A stretch of DNA of 21,780 nucleotides from JAKJEP01 sp964580995 (GCA_964580995.1 CAZOMV010000098.1:1-21780); one strand, 5' to 3'; positions 7,609 to 16,539 are shown, counted from the stretch's first letter. Program-made: numbers and translations. The notes: generated by a model not told the origin, from the letters alone.

Positions 7609-8739
7609 TTACAACTTCTTATCAAAGCGAAGGTTATGGAGTATTTTTTGACAGAAACTCAGATATTGTTTTTCCAGAGCCGTCGGATCGGAGGCAATAT
7701 AGCTTTGAAAGATCAGCGAGCCGGTAATGGCGTTCCATTGCCGGGAAGGGTTTCGCGTCCGCTGCATCGCTTCCGCCTGCAGCTCCGCCGACAGCGGCCA
7801 CTTTCCTAATCTCCCATTATTAAGCATCTTACGAAACGCCAGTAGCCGCCGCCCATAATCATCCTCCCGCAGAAACCGCACCAAGGCATACAACTGGGCG
7901 TAATACCTCGTAATTTGCGGCACCGCATGGGTTTCCCCATCGCTATTCATTCCGTCATGCGATAAAATCCGCCCGGCGTCCATCGTCAGCAGCTCCGCCA
8001 GACTCATCCGGTTGCCAGACGCCAAAGCCTTCTGTAAGTCCATCAGCCGTGCCCCATTACGACGCGGATCAAAACGCACCTTGCCATCCTCCCACTGATA
8101 CGACTCAAAATTAGTTGCCAGCCCTTCGTCCACCCACGCCGGCAGCCGATACGCAAACACCGCATCGCTGAACTGATGCCACCCTTCGTGGGCCAACACC
8201 GCGAAATTGGATTTACGCCCTAAATGATACGCCACACACGCTTTATCGAGATAATAAGCCCCCGCCCGAATCTGCAGATACGTCCCAGCCGCCGCCCCGG
8301 TCCAGTGATGCGTAAACTCTTCCCATTGCTGCCGGTTATCAAAAAAATAGACCGCCAGCCGGTTTTTAACCTCGATCTCCTGCCCAAAAACCTGCCCGTA
8401 ACTGCGAAAAGCAGTTTCCAAAAAAACCGCAAGTCCTTGTAGAATCAAAGGATCCTGCAAGCTTGTGTAGATTTCGTAATGATACGTCCGGATTATCAGG
8501 CCAACCTGCGGCTGGGCTTTAATCGGCTCCGGCAAGTCCCACGTCTCTGTCGATTTCACCGTCGGTTGCGACTGCAAATAACGAATCAGCTTTTCCTGCC
8601 TTTCCCGCGGTGAAAGTGCCACGGAAGCCGATTTTGGATTTTGGCAACTGGATAGTATACCACTGGATATGCAGAATAACACCCAACCTAAACATTTGTG
8701 CCAAAAGGATTTCAGATAAATAGAGGGATTGTTCTTCAC
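7609..8739 (-). CDS. DUF1570-like putative lipoprotein metallopeptidase
   Basis: A 376-residue exported protein. The N-terminus has a charged start, a hydrophobic segment and a lipobox-like ILSSC ending at C32, so it is probably lipid-anchored. The motif AHEGWHQF contains HExxH (H184, E185, H188), and 17 residues later PAWVDEGLA supplies the glutamate (E205) expected as third zinc ligand of a gluzincin-type peptidase. This arrangement is that of the DUF1570 family, common in planctomycetes; peptidase activity is inferred from the motif only. The start is a GTG overlapping the nadA stop as GTGA, with no separate ribosome site, so translation is likely coupled to nadA. It is the last gene of the sppA-nadA run. 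Confidence 0.82.
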   Translation of the reverse strand: MKNNPSIYLKSFWHKCLGWVLFCISSGILSSCQNPKSASVALSPRERQEKLIRYLQSQPTVKSTETWDLPEPIKAQPQVGLIIRTYHYEIYTSLQDPLILQGLAVFLETAFRSYGQVFGQEIEVKNRLAVYFFDNRQQWEEFTHHWTGAAAGTYLQIRAGAYYLDKACVAYHLGRKSNFAVLAHEGWHQFSDAVFAYRLPAWVDEGLATNFESYQWEDGKVRFDPRRNGARLMDLQKALASGNRMSLAELLTMDAGRILSHDGMNSDGETHAVPQITRYYAQLYALVRFLREDDYGRRLLAFRKMLNNGRLGKWPLSAELQAEAMQRTRNPSRQWNAITGSLIFQSYIASDPTALEKQYLSFCQKILHNLRFDKKL

Positions 8740-9887
8740 GCGGGTTTGGCCATTTGAGCAGCGGCAGTTATGTCCAGCATCCTTTGCAGGGCCAGCCGGG
8801 CATCCTGTTTGATTTTTTCACCTACTACGATCCGATTGACCAATGGAACCCCAGCCGGATTTTCGATATGTTCCGCTATTTTATCCAGCACCCAGCACAG
8901 ATGCGGCAGATTGATCCGGTACATCGTTTCGCACAAACAGGCGGTGCCGCTCAATGAGCGGACTTTCACGTTTGTAGCTGCCATCTCTCCAGCCAGACGA
9001 TTGACCAGATTGATTTCCGTACCCACCGCCCAACTGGTTCCCGGCTGGGCAGCCCGAATCGTCTTGATAATATAATCTGTACTCCCGACATAATCCGCCG
9101 CCTGGGCCACTTCAAAACAGCATTCCGGATGGACAATCACTTTTATGTTTGGTTCCGCCGCCCGCGTCTGCCGGATCTGTTTCAGGTTAAATTCCTGATG
9201 CACCGAACAGTAGCCTTTCCAGAGAATTACGCGATTTTTTGAAAAACTTCCCTCTGCAATGCCGCCCCCAGGCTGGTACGGATCCCAGATGGCCATCTGC
9301 TCTAACGGTATGCCCATTCGGTAGGCAGTATTTCGGCCCAGATGCTCATCCGGCAGGAACATAATCACCGCCTGCGGCATGGCCTGCCAGTTGGCCTCGA
9401 AAATAGCCCGGCAATTACTGCTGGTGCAGCACATCCCATTCCGCTGCCCGCAAAAGGCCTTGATTGCGGCGGAACTGTTCACGTAGGTGACCGGTATAAG
9501 CTCTTTAGGACTAGGGATTTGCTTTTTCAGGTATTGCCAGCACTCTTCCACCTGATCGATCTCCGCCATGTCTGCCATACTGCACCCGGCGGTCAGGTCG
9601 GGCAGGATGACTTTTTGCTTTTCCGAAGTTAGTATATCCGCCGATTCCGCCATGAAATGCACACCGCAAAAAACGATGTATTCGGCTTCCTTCTGCCCGG
9701 CGGCGATCTGGCTTAATTTTAAGCTGTCGCCCGTGAAATCCGCAAATTGGATGATTTCATCCCGTTGATAATGATGCCCCAGTATGACCAGACGAGAACC
9801 TAATTGCCCTTTTAGCAGACGGATACGATCCATTGCTTCGCTGGAATCCATCTTTTCATATTGTTCGGGTAATGGTATTTGGTACAT
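8736..9887 (-). CDS. nadA: Quinolinate synthase
   Basis: Condenses iminoaspartate with dihydroxyacetone phosphate to quinolinate in de novo NAD synthesis, using an oxygen-sensitive [4Fe-4S] cluster; cytosolic. The 383-residue protein has the NadA signature HHYQRDEI (38-45), FTGDS (51-55), GVHFMAE (75-81), cluster cysteine C102 in TAGCSMAD, the CCTSSNC stretch (153-159), HPECC (253-257) and SGTACLCE (313-320). The likely cluster ligands are C102, C256 and one of C317/C319. The length matches the longer NadA group. Ribosome site is weak (GAG about 15 nt upstream). It follows the small TM protein by 19 bp and overlaps the next gene by four bases, so it lies inside an operon. nadB and nadC are not in the window. 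Confidence 0.95.
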   Translation of the reverse strand: MYQIPLPEQYEKMDSSEAMDRIRLLKGQLGSRLVILGHHYQRDEIIQFADFTGDSLKLSQIAAGQKEAEYIVFCGVHFMAESADILTSEKQKVILPDLTAGCSMADMAEIDQVEECWQYLKKQIPSPKELIPVTYVNSSAAIKAFCGQRNGMCCTSSNCRAIFEANWQAMPQAVIMFLPDEHLGRNTAYRMGIPLEQMAIWDPYQPGGGIAEGSFSKNRVILWKGYCSVHQEFNLKQIRQTRAAEPNIKVIVHPECCFEVAQAADYVGSTDYIIKTIRAAQPGTSWAVGTEINLVNRLAGEMAATNVKVRSLSGTACLCETMYRINLPHLCWVLDKIAEHIENPAGVPLVNRIVVGEKIKQDARLALQRMLDITAAAQMAKPA

Positions 9888-9906
9888 TTTATGGTCAGAA
9901 TCTCAG

Positions 9907-10443
9907 TTAATGCAGGATTTTTTTATTATAATACCGTTCCCTTGCGTCCAGTCGGCGTTTCAATTCTTCGCGATCGATCCATTCCACGTCGCCCCCAACC
10001 GAAAGTGCCGACAAGCCGCTTTTGAGGAACCGCAGTTGTATGAAGTTTGTGTAGGCTAGCAGGGTATCGTCCGGGCAGCCCGCCAGAATATGCGTTTCAT
10101 CGTATTTAACATTTTGAAGGTTCATGCGGGTATCTATTGTAAAAGCCATCACTTCCTGGTGGGTGGGCCATTTTTTATGTTGGGCCTGGTATTGGTCAAT
10201 CTGTCGGCCCAATTCCCGCATCCCTTCCAGATAATTATTTCTAACGAGCCGGTCTCGGCCTATCATTAAAAAAAGAACCAATATCAATGTTAAAAACAGC
10301 GGAAAGATCAGCATGCGAAGCAGATTGATACGGCGCGAGCGGGCCGGCCGCTTGGCTGTTTGCGAAATTGCTTCGTCTGAATAGGTGGACAAAGGGTCGC
10401 TTTCGCTATGGTGTTTGTCCAGTTTCGCGGAGTCTTTCTGCAT
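9907..10443 (-). CDS. Single-pass membrane protein of unknown function
   Basis: About 178 residues, not recognised. A charged, Ser/Lys-rich N-terminus ending in an Arg cluster (RPARSRRI) precedes one membrane helix (about 40-61, LLRMLIFPLFLTLILVLFLM). The remaining 115 residues would lie outside the membrane and end in a charged helix (DREELKRRLDARERYYNKK). The stretch SVGGDVEWIDREEL resembles the C-terminal display motif of prepilin-like planctomycete proteins, but the N-terminal prepilin signal is absent, so I do not assign it there. I chose the ATG at 10443 because AGGG lies 9 nt before it; the ATG at 10452 directly abuts that AGGG. It sits between sppA (25 bp) and nadA (19 bp), clearly in the same operon. 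Confidence 0.7.
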   Translation of the reverse strand: MQKDSAKLDKHHSESDPLSTYSDEAISQTAKRPARSRRINLLRMLIFPLFLTLILVLFLMIGRDRLVRNNYLEGMRELGRQIDQYQAQHKKWPTHQEVMAFTIDTRMNLQNVKYDETHILAGCPDDTLLAYTNFIQLRFLKSGLSALSVGGDVEWIDREELKRRLDARERYYNKKILH

Positions 10444-10468
10444 GTATTGCATCCCTGCCTGTAAATTT

Positions 10469-11548
10469 TTACTGTCCTAGCCAAAGGGCCTGAATCCGGG
10501 GAGTCGTCGCCCATTTTTCCCATTGTTGTTCGAAATCCAGCGAGCTTTGCAGTTTCGAGCTTTCCGCGAAAACCATCTCTTTGAGGGAGGGTGGGTTATA
10601 GTAACGCACCACCTGCGGTTCTTCCAGACCGATTTCTTCGGCCAGTGCGTCGATCACATCATCCAGAAATCCAACCTCGTCCACCAGATTCTTTTCCAGA
10701 GCTTCCTCGCCATCGAATACTTCACCGCTGGCTAATTTCCACACCTGCTCTTCGCTCAAATGCCGTCCTTCTTTCACGATGTTCACAAACTGTTGGTGTA
10801 TTTTATCCAGGTCTTTTTGAATTTCCGAGATATCCTCTTCCGTAGGATAGTGAAACGGGGAACCCCGGTCCTTGAAAACGGCACGGCTGGACTTGATAAC
10901 CACGGGATTGATTCCCAGTTTTTGTTCCAGTGCATCTTTGAGAACCATATTGATATAAATCACTCCGATACTGCCTACCATGGCGTTGGGTTGGGCGTAA
11001 ATCCGGTCGGCTGGCGCCGTGGCCCAGTATGCTCCGCTGGCACCGACTTGCTGAATCGATACATATATTTTTTTACCGGTTTTTTGAAATTCCCTGACAT
11101 ATTGATTCATCATATCGGAGGGCGCCACCTGGCCACCGGGGCTGTTCACTACCAGGATGACGGCCGCGACCGTTTCATCCTCTTCCGCCTGACGGAGTTG
11201 CTGCTGAAACTGAGACTGTGTCTCCATCGTGATGGATCCTGCCAGATCGATCAAGACAATTCGATGATCTTTCTTGCCGGAGCGATATTCATGCTCATAA
11301 AATCCCTGCTTGAAAAAAAACAAGCCCAGATAAAAATTCATTACCAAGGAGGTGATAAAAATCATCACAAATAAGTATTTTACGACATTGACGATAAAAG
11401 AAGAACCTCTTTTGGCCGTTACCGCCTGGGTGGGCGGCACATACACCGGTATTGCCCGTGGGGTGGGCGGCGGGGGGGTTCGGGTAGATTCGGGCCGGTT
11501 TTCAGGGGCAACCGGATAGGGTTGGTCGTTATACTGATCCAATTTCAT
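10469..11548 (-). CDS. sppA: Signal peptide peptidase SppA (short form)
   Basis: Membrane-bound serine protease that degrades cleaved signal peptides and other membrane fragments with a Ser/Lys dyad. The 359-residue protein has a Pro-rich cytosolic N-terminus (about 1-45), one membrane helix (about 52-78) and a ClpP-like catalytic domain. NSPGG (135-139) and GASGAYW carry the nucleophile S171. PNAMVGSIGV (187-196) and VFKDRGSPF with K226 as the likely general base follow (K219 is the alternative). The length matches the short, single-domain Bacillus-type enzyme rather than the tandem E. coli form. The Pro-rich head is longer than usual. AGGAG lies two bases before the ATG, unusually close. 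It is the first gene of a minus-strand operon leading to nadA; I could not fix its promoter in the 281-bp divergent gap (11549-11829). Confidence 0.92.
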   Translation of the reverse strand: MKLDQYNDQPYPVAPENRPESTRTPPPPTPRAIPVYVPPTQAVTAKRGSSFIVNVVKYLFVMIFITSLVMNFYLGLFFFKQGFYEHEYRSGKKDHRIVLIDLAGSITMETQSQFQQQLRQAEEDETVAAVILVVNSPGGQVAPSDMMNQYVREFQKTGKKIYVSIQQVGASGAYWATAPADRIYAQPNAMVGSIGVIYINMVLKDALEQKLGINPVVIKSSRAVFKDRGSPFHYPTEEDISEIQKDLDKIHQQFVNIVKEGRHLSEEQVWKLASGEVFDGEEALEKNLVDEVGFLDDVIDALAEEIGLEEPQVVRYYNPPSLKEMVFAESSKLQSSLDFEQQWEKWATTPRIQALWLGQ

Positions 11549-11792
11549 CTCTCCTGATTATTACATTATAAATCCTGCGGGAAAATTACACATCTACTAG
11601 CTATTTGTCGGTTATTAAACCTCTTTTATTTCAATTATTAACGGAGTTTTCCGCAAGTAAAGAGAATTTTGAGATGAATGCCGGGAATTCGCCGAAAAAC
11701 TCTATAAAATTTTAATTTACAAATGATTATAGGCTGGATAGGATCCATGCTTTCGGTTAGATTGTCGTATTGTGTAGCTGGTTTGTTCACGG

Positions 11793-11821
11793 TTGCATTT
11801 CCCAAGGAATAATCGTATTAT
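11793..11821 (+). promoter_or_regulatory. Predicted promoter giving a leaderless mRNA
   Basis: TTGCAT (11793-11798; 3 of 6), a 17-bp spacer and TATTAT (11816-11821; 5 of 6). Only eight bases separate the -10 box from the ATG at 11830, and there is no Shine-Dalgarno site in the usual window, so initiation would be at or within two bases of the start codon. Confidence 0.45.
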
Positions 11822-11829
11822 TTTAGATT

Positions 11830-12783
11830 ATGAATGAAAATAACGAAGAACAAACGGGCTTTTTCAAACGATGGAATACAGCAGGCCTGGGAAGCCATCC
11901 CAAAATTGCGACTGTGGTATTGGCTGGAATTTTAATTTTATGCCTTTTTAGCGCCCAGATCCTGGTCTTTTTCCGTTCCGGATCGGCAAAAAGCCGGGAT
12001 CAAGCCAGGGATAATGCACAGGCTTTGATTCAGGAGGTTTCTCAGGCCGGGCTGGATCATTTTGTGGGGCGAAAACCCATTTTACGCTACTTTCTGGTGG
12101 AAACCCAGGGGCAGTTGGACGGCTACGCGGTTCTGGCAATTGCTCCGAAGATTCAGAAGGATAACACTCTGGTTTATGATGGGAAATATCTGCGTTATAC
12201 CCAAAAGGAACAAAAGTTCATTACCGTCAACTATAAAACAACTAACGATTTAAGTTTTTCTACCTATATGGAGAGTTCTTATACCCAGAAATATAAATGG
12301 ACCCGCCAGATAGATTGTCGGGATGGTTTTTTATACGAACCCGCTTTACAAGGAACTGCCGGGCGGCTGAAGGTAAAAGGGAATTTTATACCACCGGACT
12401 GGCTGGATTTTTTCAGCTCTCTTTCTGCCGGGAAGGATGACCTTAGTAAAGATGGTATCCTGTTCTCCGTGCTTGTTTTCGATGAGCAGGGCCGTATCGC
12501 CATACAGGAATGCCTGATCAAACCGGGTGGTGAAATTCCCCCTGATGTTCTTTCCGGGAATCCCCACGGAAACGCGGTGGAAGTGGAATGGAAGGGGGGC
12601 AATTATTCGCAAACCATCTATTATGATCCTGAGCATCAACTGGTTTGGCAAAAGGACTCCATCCCTTCTTTGGAAATGATTACCCGATCCGTATCCCGCG
12701 ACCAGCTCGAAAAGGAATTTCCTGCTGCCATCCAGATGCTGGATCAAAAACTGCGAGTAAATGATGATGAAGATCAGCTTTAG
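11830..12783 (+). CDS. Membrane-anchored protein of unknown function
   Basis: A 317-residue protein I do not recognise. A short polar N-terminus (1-24) precedes one membrane helix (about 27-48, VVLAGILILCLFSAQILVFF); the rest is predicted to be outside the cytoplasm and mostly beta-rich and polar. The segment RYFLVETQGQLDGYAVLAI (about 85-103) resembles in pattern a segment of the next protein (WYRILVDGQDKGFRYVSEQL), so the two may share a module. No catalytic motif is evident. The gene opens a plus-strand run with trxB and larC; its 3' end overlaps the next gene by 23 bases, so the two are likely translated together. No ribosome site; the promoter predicts a leaderless start. Confidence 0.75.
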   Translation: MNENNEEQTGFFKRWNTAGLGSHPKIATVVLAGILILCLFSAQILVFFRSGSAKSRDQARDNAQALIQEVSQAGLDHFVGRKPILRYFLVETQGQLDGYAVLAIAPKIQKDNTLVYDGKYLRYTQKEQKFITVNYKTTNDLSFSTYMESSYTQKYKWTRQIDCRDGFLYEPALQGTAGRLKVKGNFIPPDWLDFFSSLSAGKDDLSKDGILFSVLVFDEQGRIAIQECLIKPGGEIPPDVLSGNPHGNAVEVEWKGGNYSQTIYYDPEHQLVWQKDSIPSLEMITRSVSRDQLEKEFPAAIQMLDQKLRVNDDEDQL

Positions 12784-14317
12784 TTCTTATCGGTTACCCG
12801 GTCTTCTTTTCCTGCTCACGATTCTGGCTGCCGGTGCCGCGGCGGAAGAGGCTGGAACAGCGGATTTGGTCTTGCCTCAAAATCTGCTCGGTCAGGAGTA
12901 TGTGGATATTGCCAATGGGGTATCTCTTCGTCCTCCCTTTGGCAGTGAAATTGACAGCCGACTGGATCCAGCTCCGAACCAGACGATTTTTCTGCCCAAT
13001 CTGGCCGGCCATTTTGACGAATGGGAAGCAGTTATTATTCCCACCAGTAAGGAACTGGTTCGGTTTTACCATGTTTCCCAGCGGCAATATCTACTGGTCA
13101 GCCTGCTGGTAACCCGCGAAAAAATGGATATCGAAAAATTGCTCCTGGCCCGGCAAAACTTCTGGCAAAAATACCCTAACCAAATTACTGTAGAAAAGAC
13201 TCTCACCGATTCGGTCAACAGCCGTTCCGTTGGGTGGTTGACCCTCACCTGGCAGCCGGAAGCAGCGGATCAGGAAAAACAGATTATTCAGGAGGTTTTA
13301 CTGCAAAGCGAAAAGAAACGATTCTTTTTGCTCTCGCTGATCGAACCGGCCGGCGGGGCGGAGTCACTGGATTCGGATCAGGTAATGGATCTGATCGTAC
13401 GGAATTTCAGTGCCATGGAAGAGTCGGAAGTGAAACGCCGCTGGCTTCAGGCCCGGAAAACTGCACAGAATCTCTTGTCGAAGATTGAAATGAATCAGGT
13501 CAGCAAAGTCTTACACGATAAAACCTGGTATCGCATTCTGGTGGATGGACAGGATAAAGGATTTCGCTATGTATCGGAGCAACTGGCGGAGGAATCCGGG
13601 AAAAAGAAGGTTGCCATTCAGGTGGTTTCCTATTTCGAGCCGGGAATCGCCGCCCCGGCTTTTATGCAAATGCGGGGCTGGTCCGTTCCGGTCAATGACG
13701 GCTCCGATGTTCCCCTGGAAATTCCCACCAGTCCCAGTCGGATCGAAGAACGGTACTCTTTGCCGGAGAATTTGGCCAGCGATGAGTTTGATCTTCGGTG
13801 GTCGGATCTGTCGAACCCCGATAAAATGTTTCGGCAAAATGTGATCTGGAAAGACGACTGTCTGTTCATCACTTGTTTTACCTCCCCGGAGCAAACGGAA
13901 CCGGCTCTGACGGAAGCGCAGGATATGAAGGAAAAAATCTTTTTACCTTTTTCGTTGTCAGCGCTGCTGGGCCGACTGATGGAAAGAGAGGCGGGTCGGG
14001 AATATACTTTCCTGTATGTTGCCAAGCAGGGGATTTGTTATTATGTTCAGCGGATTGCAGCAAAGGAAAAAATGGAAGTGCCACTGCCTCCCACTGCCCC
14101 GCCAGCCCCGGACGGACAGGATAAAAAACCGACCCGGGAGATTTTGGTTTACTATATGGTAAGCCAGATGGTTCCGGACGGAAAAATCGTTGAGACCTGG
14201 CTGGATGAAAAGGGAATGATGCTTCGGCAGCGCAGTTGTGGGATTGTGATACAGCAGAGCGACGAAGAAACCATCAAAAAAATTTGGCCTGCGCAGGTGG
14301 AGAAAATTACCTTTTAG
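12761..14317 (+). CDS. Secreted protein of unknown function
   Basis: A 518-residue protein with a good Sec signal peptide: MMMKISFSSYR, hydrophobic LPGLLFLLTILAAGAAA, then a likely cleavage before EEAG near residue 28. The mature part has no recognised domain. It alternates beta-rich stretches with charged helices, has no repeats and almost no cysteine, and holds a Pro-rich linker near 445-460. A WYRILVDGQDKGFRYVSEQL segment recurs in pattern in the upstream membrane-anchored protein. Three consecutive ATG codons (12761, 12764, 12767) could each be the start; GCGAG lies just upstream. It overlaps the preceding gene by 23 bases and is followed by trxB after 8 bases, so it is part of one operon. 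A role in the cell envelope together with its upstream neighbour is inference. Confidence 0.75.
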   Translation: MMMKISFSSYRLPGLLFLLTILAAGAAAEEAGTADLVLPQNLLGQEYVDIANGVSLRPPFGSEIDSRLDPAPNQTIFLPNLAGHFDEWEAVIIPTSKELVRFYHVSQRQYLLVSLLVTREKMDIEKLLLARQNFWQKYPNQITVEKTLTDSVNSRSVGWLTLTWQPEAADQEKQIIQEVLLQSEKKRFFLLSLIEPAGGAESLDSDQVMDLIVRNFSAMEESEVKRRWLQARKTAQNLLSKIEMNQVSKVLHDKTWYRILVDGQDKGFRYVSEQLAEESGKKKVAIQVVSYFEPGIAAPAFMQMRGWSVPVNDGSDVPLEIPTSPSRIEERYSLPENLASDEFDLRWSDLSNPDKMFRQNVIWKDDCLFITCFTSPEQTEPALTEAQDMKEKIFLPFSLSALLGRLMEREAGREYTFLYVAKQGICYYVQRIAAKEKMEVPLPPTAPPAPDGQDKKPTREILVYYMVSQMVPDGKIVETWLDEKGMMLRQRSCGIVIQQSDEETIKKIWPAQVEKITF

Positions 14318-14325
14318 GAGAACCA

Positions 14326-15312
14326 ATGGCCCAGATCAGTTCAGATGTCGTGATTATTGGCGCCGGTCCTGCCGGGTTAGCTGCCGCTTTATATGCGGCC
14401 CGGGATCGGTATGAAACGATTGTTTTGGATAAATTTGTTCCCGGCGGCCAGATCAATCTGACCGATCGCATCGAAAACTATCCCGCTATATTGAAAATCA
14501 GCGGAACGGATATGGTAGCGGCGATGTATGAGCAGGCTACTTCGTTTGGTGCCAAAGTGAAAAACAACGCGGAAGTGATCTCGCTGAGCCGGTATGAAGA
14601 GGGGGTTCTGGAAGTGCGCACGGATGACGATATTTATATTGCCAAGGTGGTCATCCTTACGCCAGGCAGCGATTACCGCAAGCTCGGAGTGTCGGGGGAA
14701 GAAAAGTTTCGCCAGGCCGGAGCGGGGGTCAGCTATTGCGGCACCTGCGATGCGCCCTTTTTCAAGGGTAAAGAAGTGATTGCGGTAGGGGGCGGCAATG
14801 TCGCCGTGGAAGATACCATCCATCTGGCCAAGTTTTGCAAAAAAGTGACGATGGTTCATCGACGCCGGGATTTTCGCGCCACGAAAGTCCTGGTGGAAGA
14901 GTTGCTGGAAGAAACAAAGAGGGGGATTATCGAGATTCATTACGATTCCGTTTTGAGTTCGATCAACGGCGGCGACCGGGTCGAGTCTGCCACGCTGAAA
15001 AACGTTAAAACCGGGGAAATTACGGAGAAAAAATGTGACGGTGTATTTATTTTCGTGGGTATGATACCCAATACCGCTTTTCTGAAAGGTGTGATTGAAC
15101 TGGACGAAAATCATTTTATAAAATGCGATCCGGCTTATCTGCGGACGAATATGCCCGGCGTTTTTGCCGCCGGCGACTGCCGTAAGGGAGCCGCCATGCA
15201 ATTGGCCACCGCCATTGGCGATGGCGTAGCGGCCGCCATCTTTATGAAGGAATACCTGCGTGATCCCGCCTGGTGGGACAAGGATCGACGTCCCGCCTCG
15301 ATGGGCTGGTAA
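14326..15312 (+). CDS. trxB: Thioredoxin reductase
   Basis: FAD enzyme passing electrons from NAD(P)H to a thioredoxin-type protein through a redox-active disulfide; cytosolic. Of 328 residues, 6-20 carry the FAD motif IIGAGPAG, 38-46 carry PGGQINLTD, and C138-GT-C141 followed by DAPF is the active disulfide (the usual form is CATC). GGGNVAVED (155-163) and HRRRDFR (178-184) form the pyridine-nucleotide site, the latter of the NADPH-preferring type. FAAGDC near 280-285 is the second FAD motif. I moved the start to the ATG at 14326, preceded by AGGAGA at 6 nt; a longer frame from 14236 only reads into the upstream gene. The C-terminus extends slightly past the usual end (DPAWWDKDRRPASMGW). It lies 8 bp after the secreted protein and 15 bp before larC. 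No thioredoxin gene is in the window. Confidence 0.93.
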   Translation: MAQISSDVVIIGAGPAGLAAALYAARDRYETIVLDKFVPGGQINLTDRIENYPAILKISGTDMVAAMYEQATSFGAKVKNNAEVISLSRYEEGVLEVRTDDDIYIAKVVILTPGSDYRKLGVSGEEKFRQAGAGVSYCGTCDAPFFKGKEVIAVGGGNVAVEDTIHLAKFCKKVTMVHRRRDFRATKVLVEELLEETKRGIIEIHYDSVLSSINGGDRVESATLKNVKTGEITEKKCDGVFIFVGMIPNTAFLKGVIELDENHFIKCDPAYLRTNMPGVFAAGDCRKGAAMQLATAIGDGVAAAIFMKEYLRDPAWWDKDRRPASMGW

Positions 15313-15327
15313 GGAAAGGGGGTTATT

Positions 15328-16539
15328 ATGAGAATTGCCTATTTCGATTGTTTTTCCGGAGCTGCTGGCGATATGATTGTAGGCGCCTGTCTCGATGCCG
15401 GTGCCTCCTGCGAATATCTGCGCGGGGAACTGGGGAAACTGGGGCTTCCTTCCGTTGCGATTCAGATCGAAAAGGTAAATAAAAAGGGAATCAGTGCCAC
15501 TTCTTTTCGCCCCGTCGATACCCATCCGGGCCATACGCATCATCGACATCTTTCTCATATTGTTGAGATTATTCAGGCAGCGGGTTTTTCTTCCGCTGTC
15601 ACGAGCAACGCCGTGAAAATTTTCCAGAATCTGGCCCAGGCCGAGGCGAAGGTACATAATACCGATATCAACAAAATTCATTTTCACGAAGTGGGAGCGG
15701 TCGATGCGATCATGGATGTGGTGGGCGCCTGTATTGCTTTGGAGTCGCTGAGGATCGAAAAGGTCCTATGTTCTCCCCTGACGGTAGGGGGGGGCACCGT
15801 GTCGTGTGATCATGGTCTGATGCCGGTTCCTGCCCCCGCGACCGCGGAACTGATTAAAGGCATCGAACTGGTTCCCTCGAATGTTTCCAGTGAATTGCTC
15901 ACACCAACCGGGGCGGCAGTTTTGACGACGCTATCATCCGGATTTGGCCCGATTCCCGCCTTGTGCATCAAGTCCATCGGGTACGGTGCCGGCCAGCGCG
16001 ATTATCCGGGTTGGGCCAATGTCCTGCGCCTGCTGGTAGCAGAACAAAAAGACTCATCGGCAGCCGGTACGCTTTCTGACGAAGTGTGCATTCTGGAAAC
16101 CAATCTCGATGATATGCCCGCCGAGCAGATCGGATATGTTATGGGAAAAGCGCTCGAACAGGGTGCTCTGGATGCTTATTCCACCGCAGTATATATGAAA
16201 AAAAATCGGCCCGGAGTTTGCGTGACTGTGATTTGTCCGGTATCCCGGCAGGCACAGATGGAACAGCTTCTGTTTCGGGAAACCTCCACCTTCGGCATCC
16301 GCCGGCGTCTTTGTCAGCGAAGTATTCTGCCGCGCGAGCATAAATCAGTTGAAACTCCCTATGGAACGATTAGAATCAAAGTTGGTTTTCTGGATGGTCA
16401 GGAAACCACCGGTTCGGCGGAATTCGAGGATTGCCTGCAAGCGGCAAAGCAACATAATGTTTCGGTCCGACAGGTTATGACCGTCGCCATCGCCGCATAT
16501 CAAAACAGCCGGTTGTCCGACGCGTGGAATAAAGGATAA
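15328..16539 (+). CDS. larC: Nickel-pincer cofactor biosynthesis protein LarC
   Basis: Inserts nickel into pyridinium-3,5-bisthiocarboxylic acid mononucleotide in a CTP-dependent step, completing the nickel-pincer cofactor of lactate racemase and related LarA-type racemases; cytosolic. The 403 residues are full length and uninterrupted, unlike Lactobacillus plantarum larC, which is split by a programmed frameshift. Diagnostic parts are the start MRIAYFDCFSGAAGDM, a His-rich HPGHTHHRHLSH (66-77), HFHEVGAVDAIMD (118-130), GGGTVSCDHGLMPVPAPAT (154-172), ETNLDDMPAEQIGYVM (257-272) and MKKNRPG (290-296). A GGAAAGGGGG stretch just upstream of the ATG is the ribosome site. Neither larA, larB nor larE is in the window, so the client enzyme must be encoded elsewhere or the protein serves another nickel use. 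It follows trxB by 15 bp, probably co-transcribed. Confidence 0.93.
   Translation: MRIAYFDCFSGAAGDMIVGACLDAGASCEYLRGELGKLGLPSVAIQIEKVNKKGISATSFRPVDTHPGHTHHRHLSHIVEIIQAAGFSSAVTSNAVKIFQNLAQAEAKVHNTDINKIHFHEVGAVDAIMDVVGACIALESLRIEKVLCSPLTVGGGTVSCDHGLMPVPAPATAELIKGIELVPSNVSSELLTPTGAAVLTTLSSGFGPIPALCIKSIGYGAGQRDYPGWANVLRLLVAEQKDSSAAGTLSDEVCILETNLDDMPAEQIGYVMGKALEQGALDAYSTAVYMKKNRPGVCVTVICPVSRQAQMEQLLFRETSTFGIRRRLCQRSILPREHKSVETPYGTIRIKVGFLDGQETTGSAEFEDCLQAAKQHNVSVRQVMTVAIAAYQNSRLSDAWNKG

Noticed and set aside
11610..11621. GGTTATTAAACC inverted repeat upstream of sppA as an operator
   Set aside because: Only four paired bases per arm in an AT-rich gap; expected by chance.
14389..15687. 432-codon minus-strand open frame
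   Set aside because: It is antisense to trxB and the start of larC, both unmistakable; its composition (His, Asn, Ile-rich with no motif) is that of a shadow.
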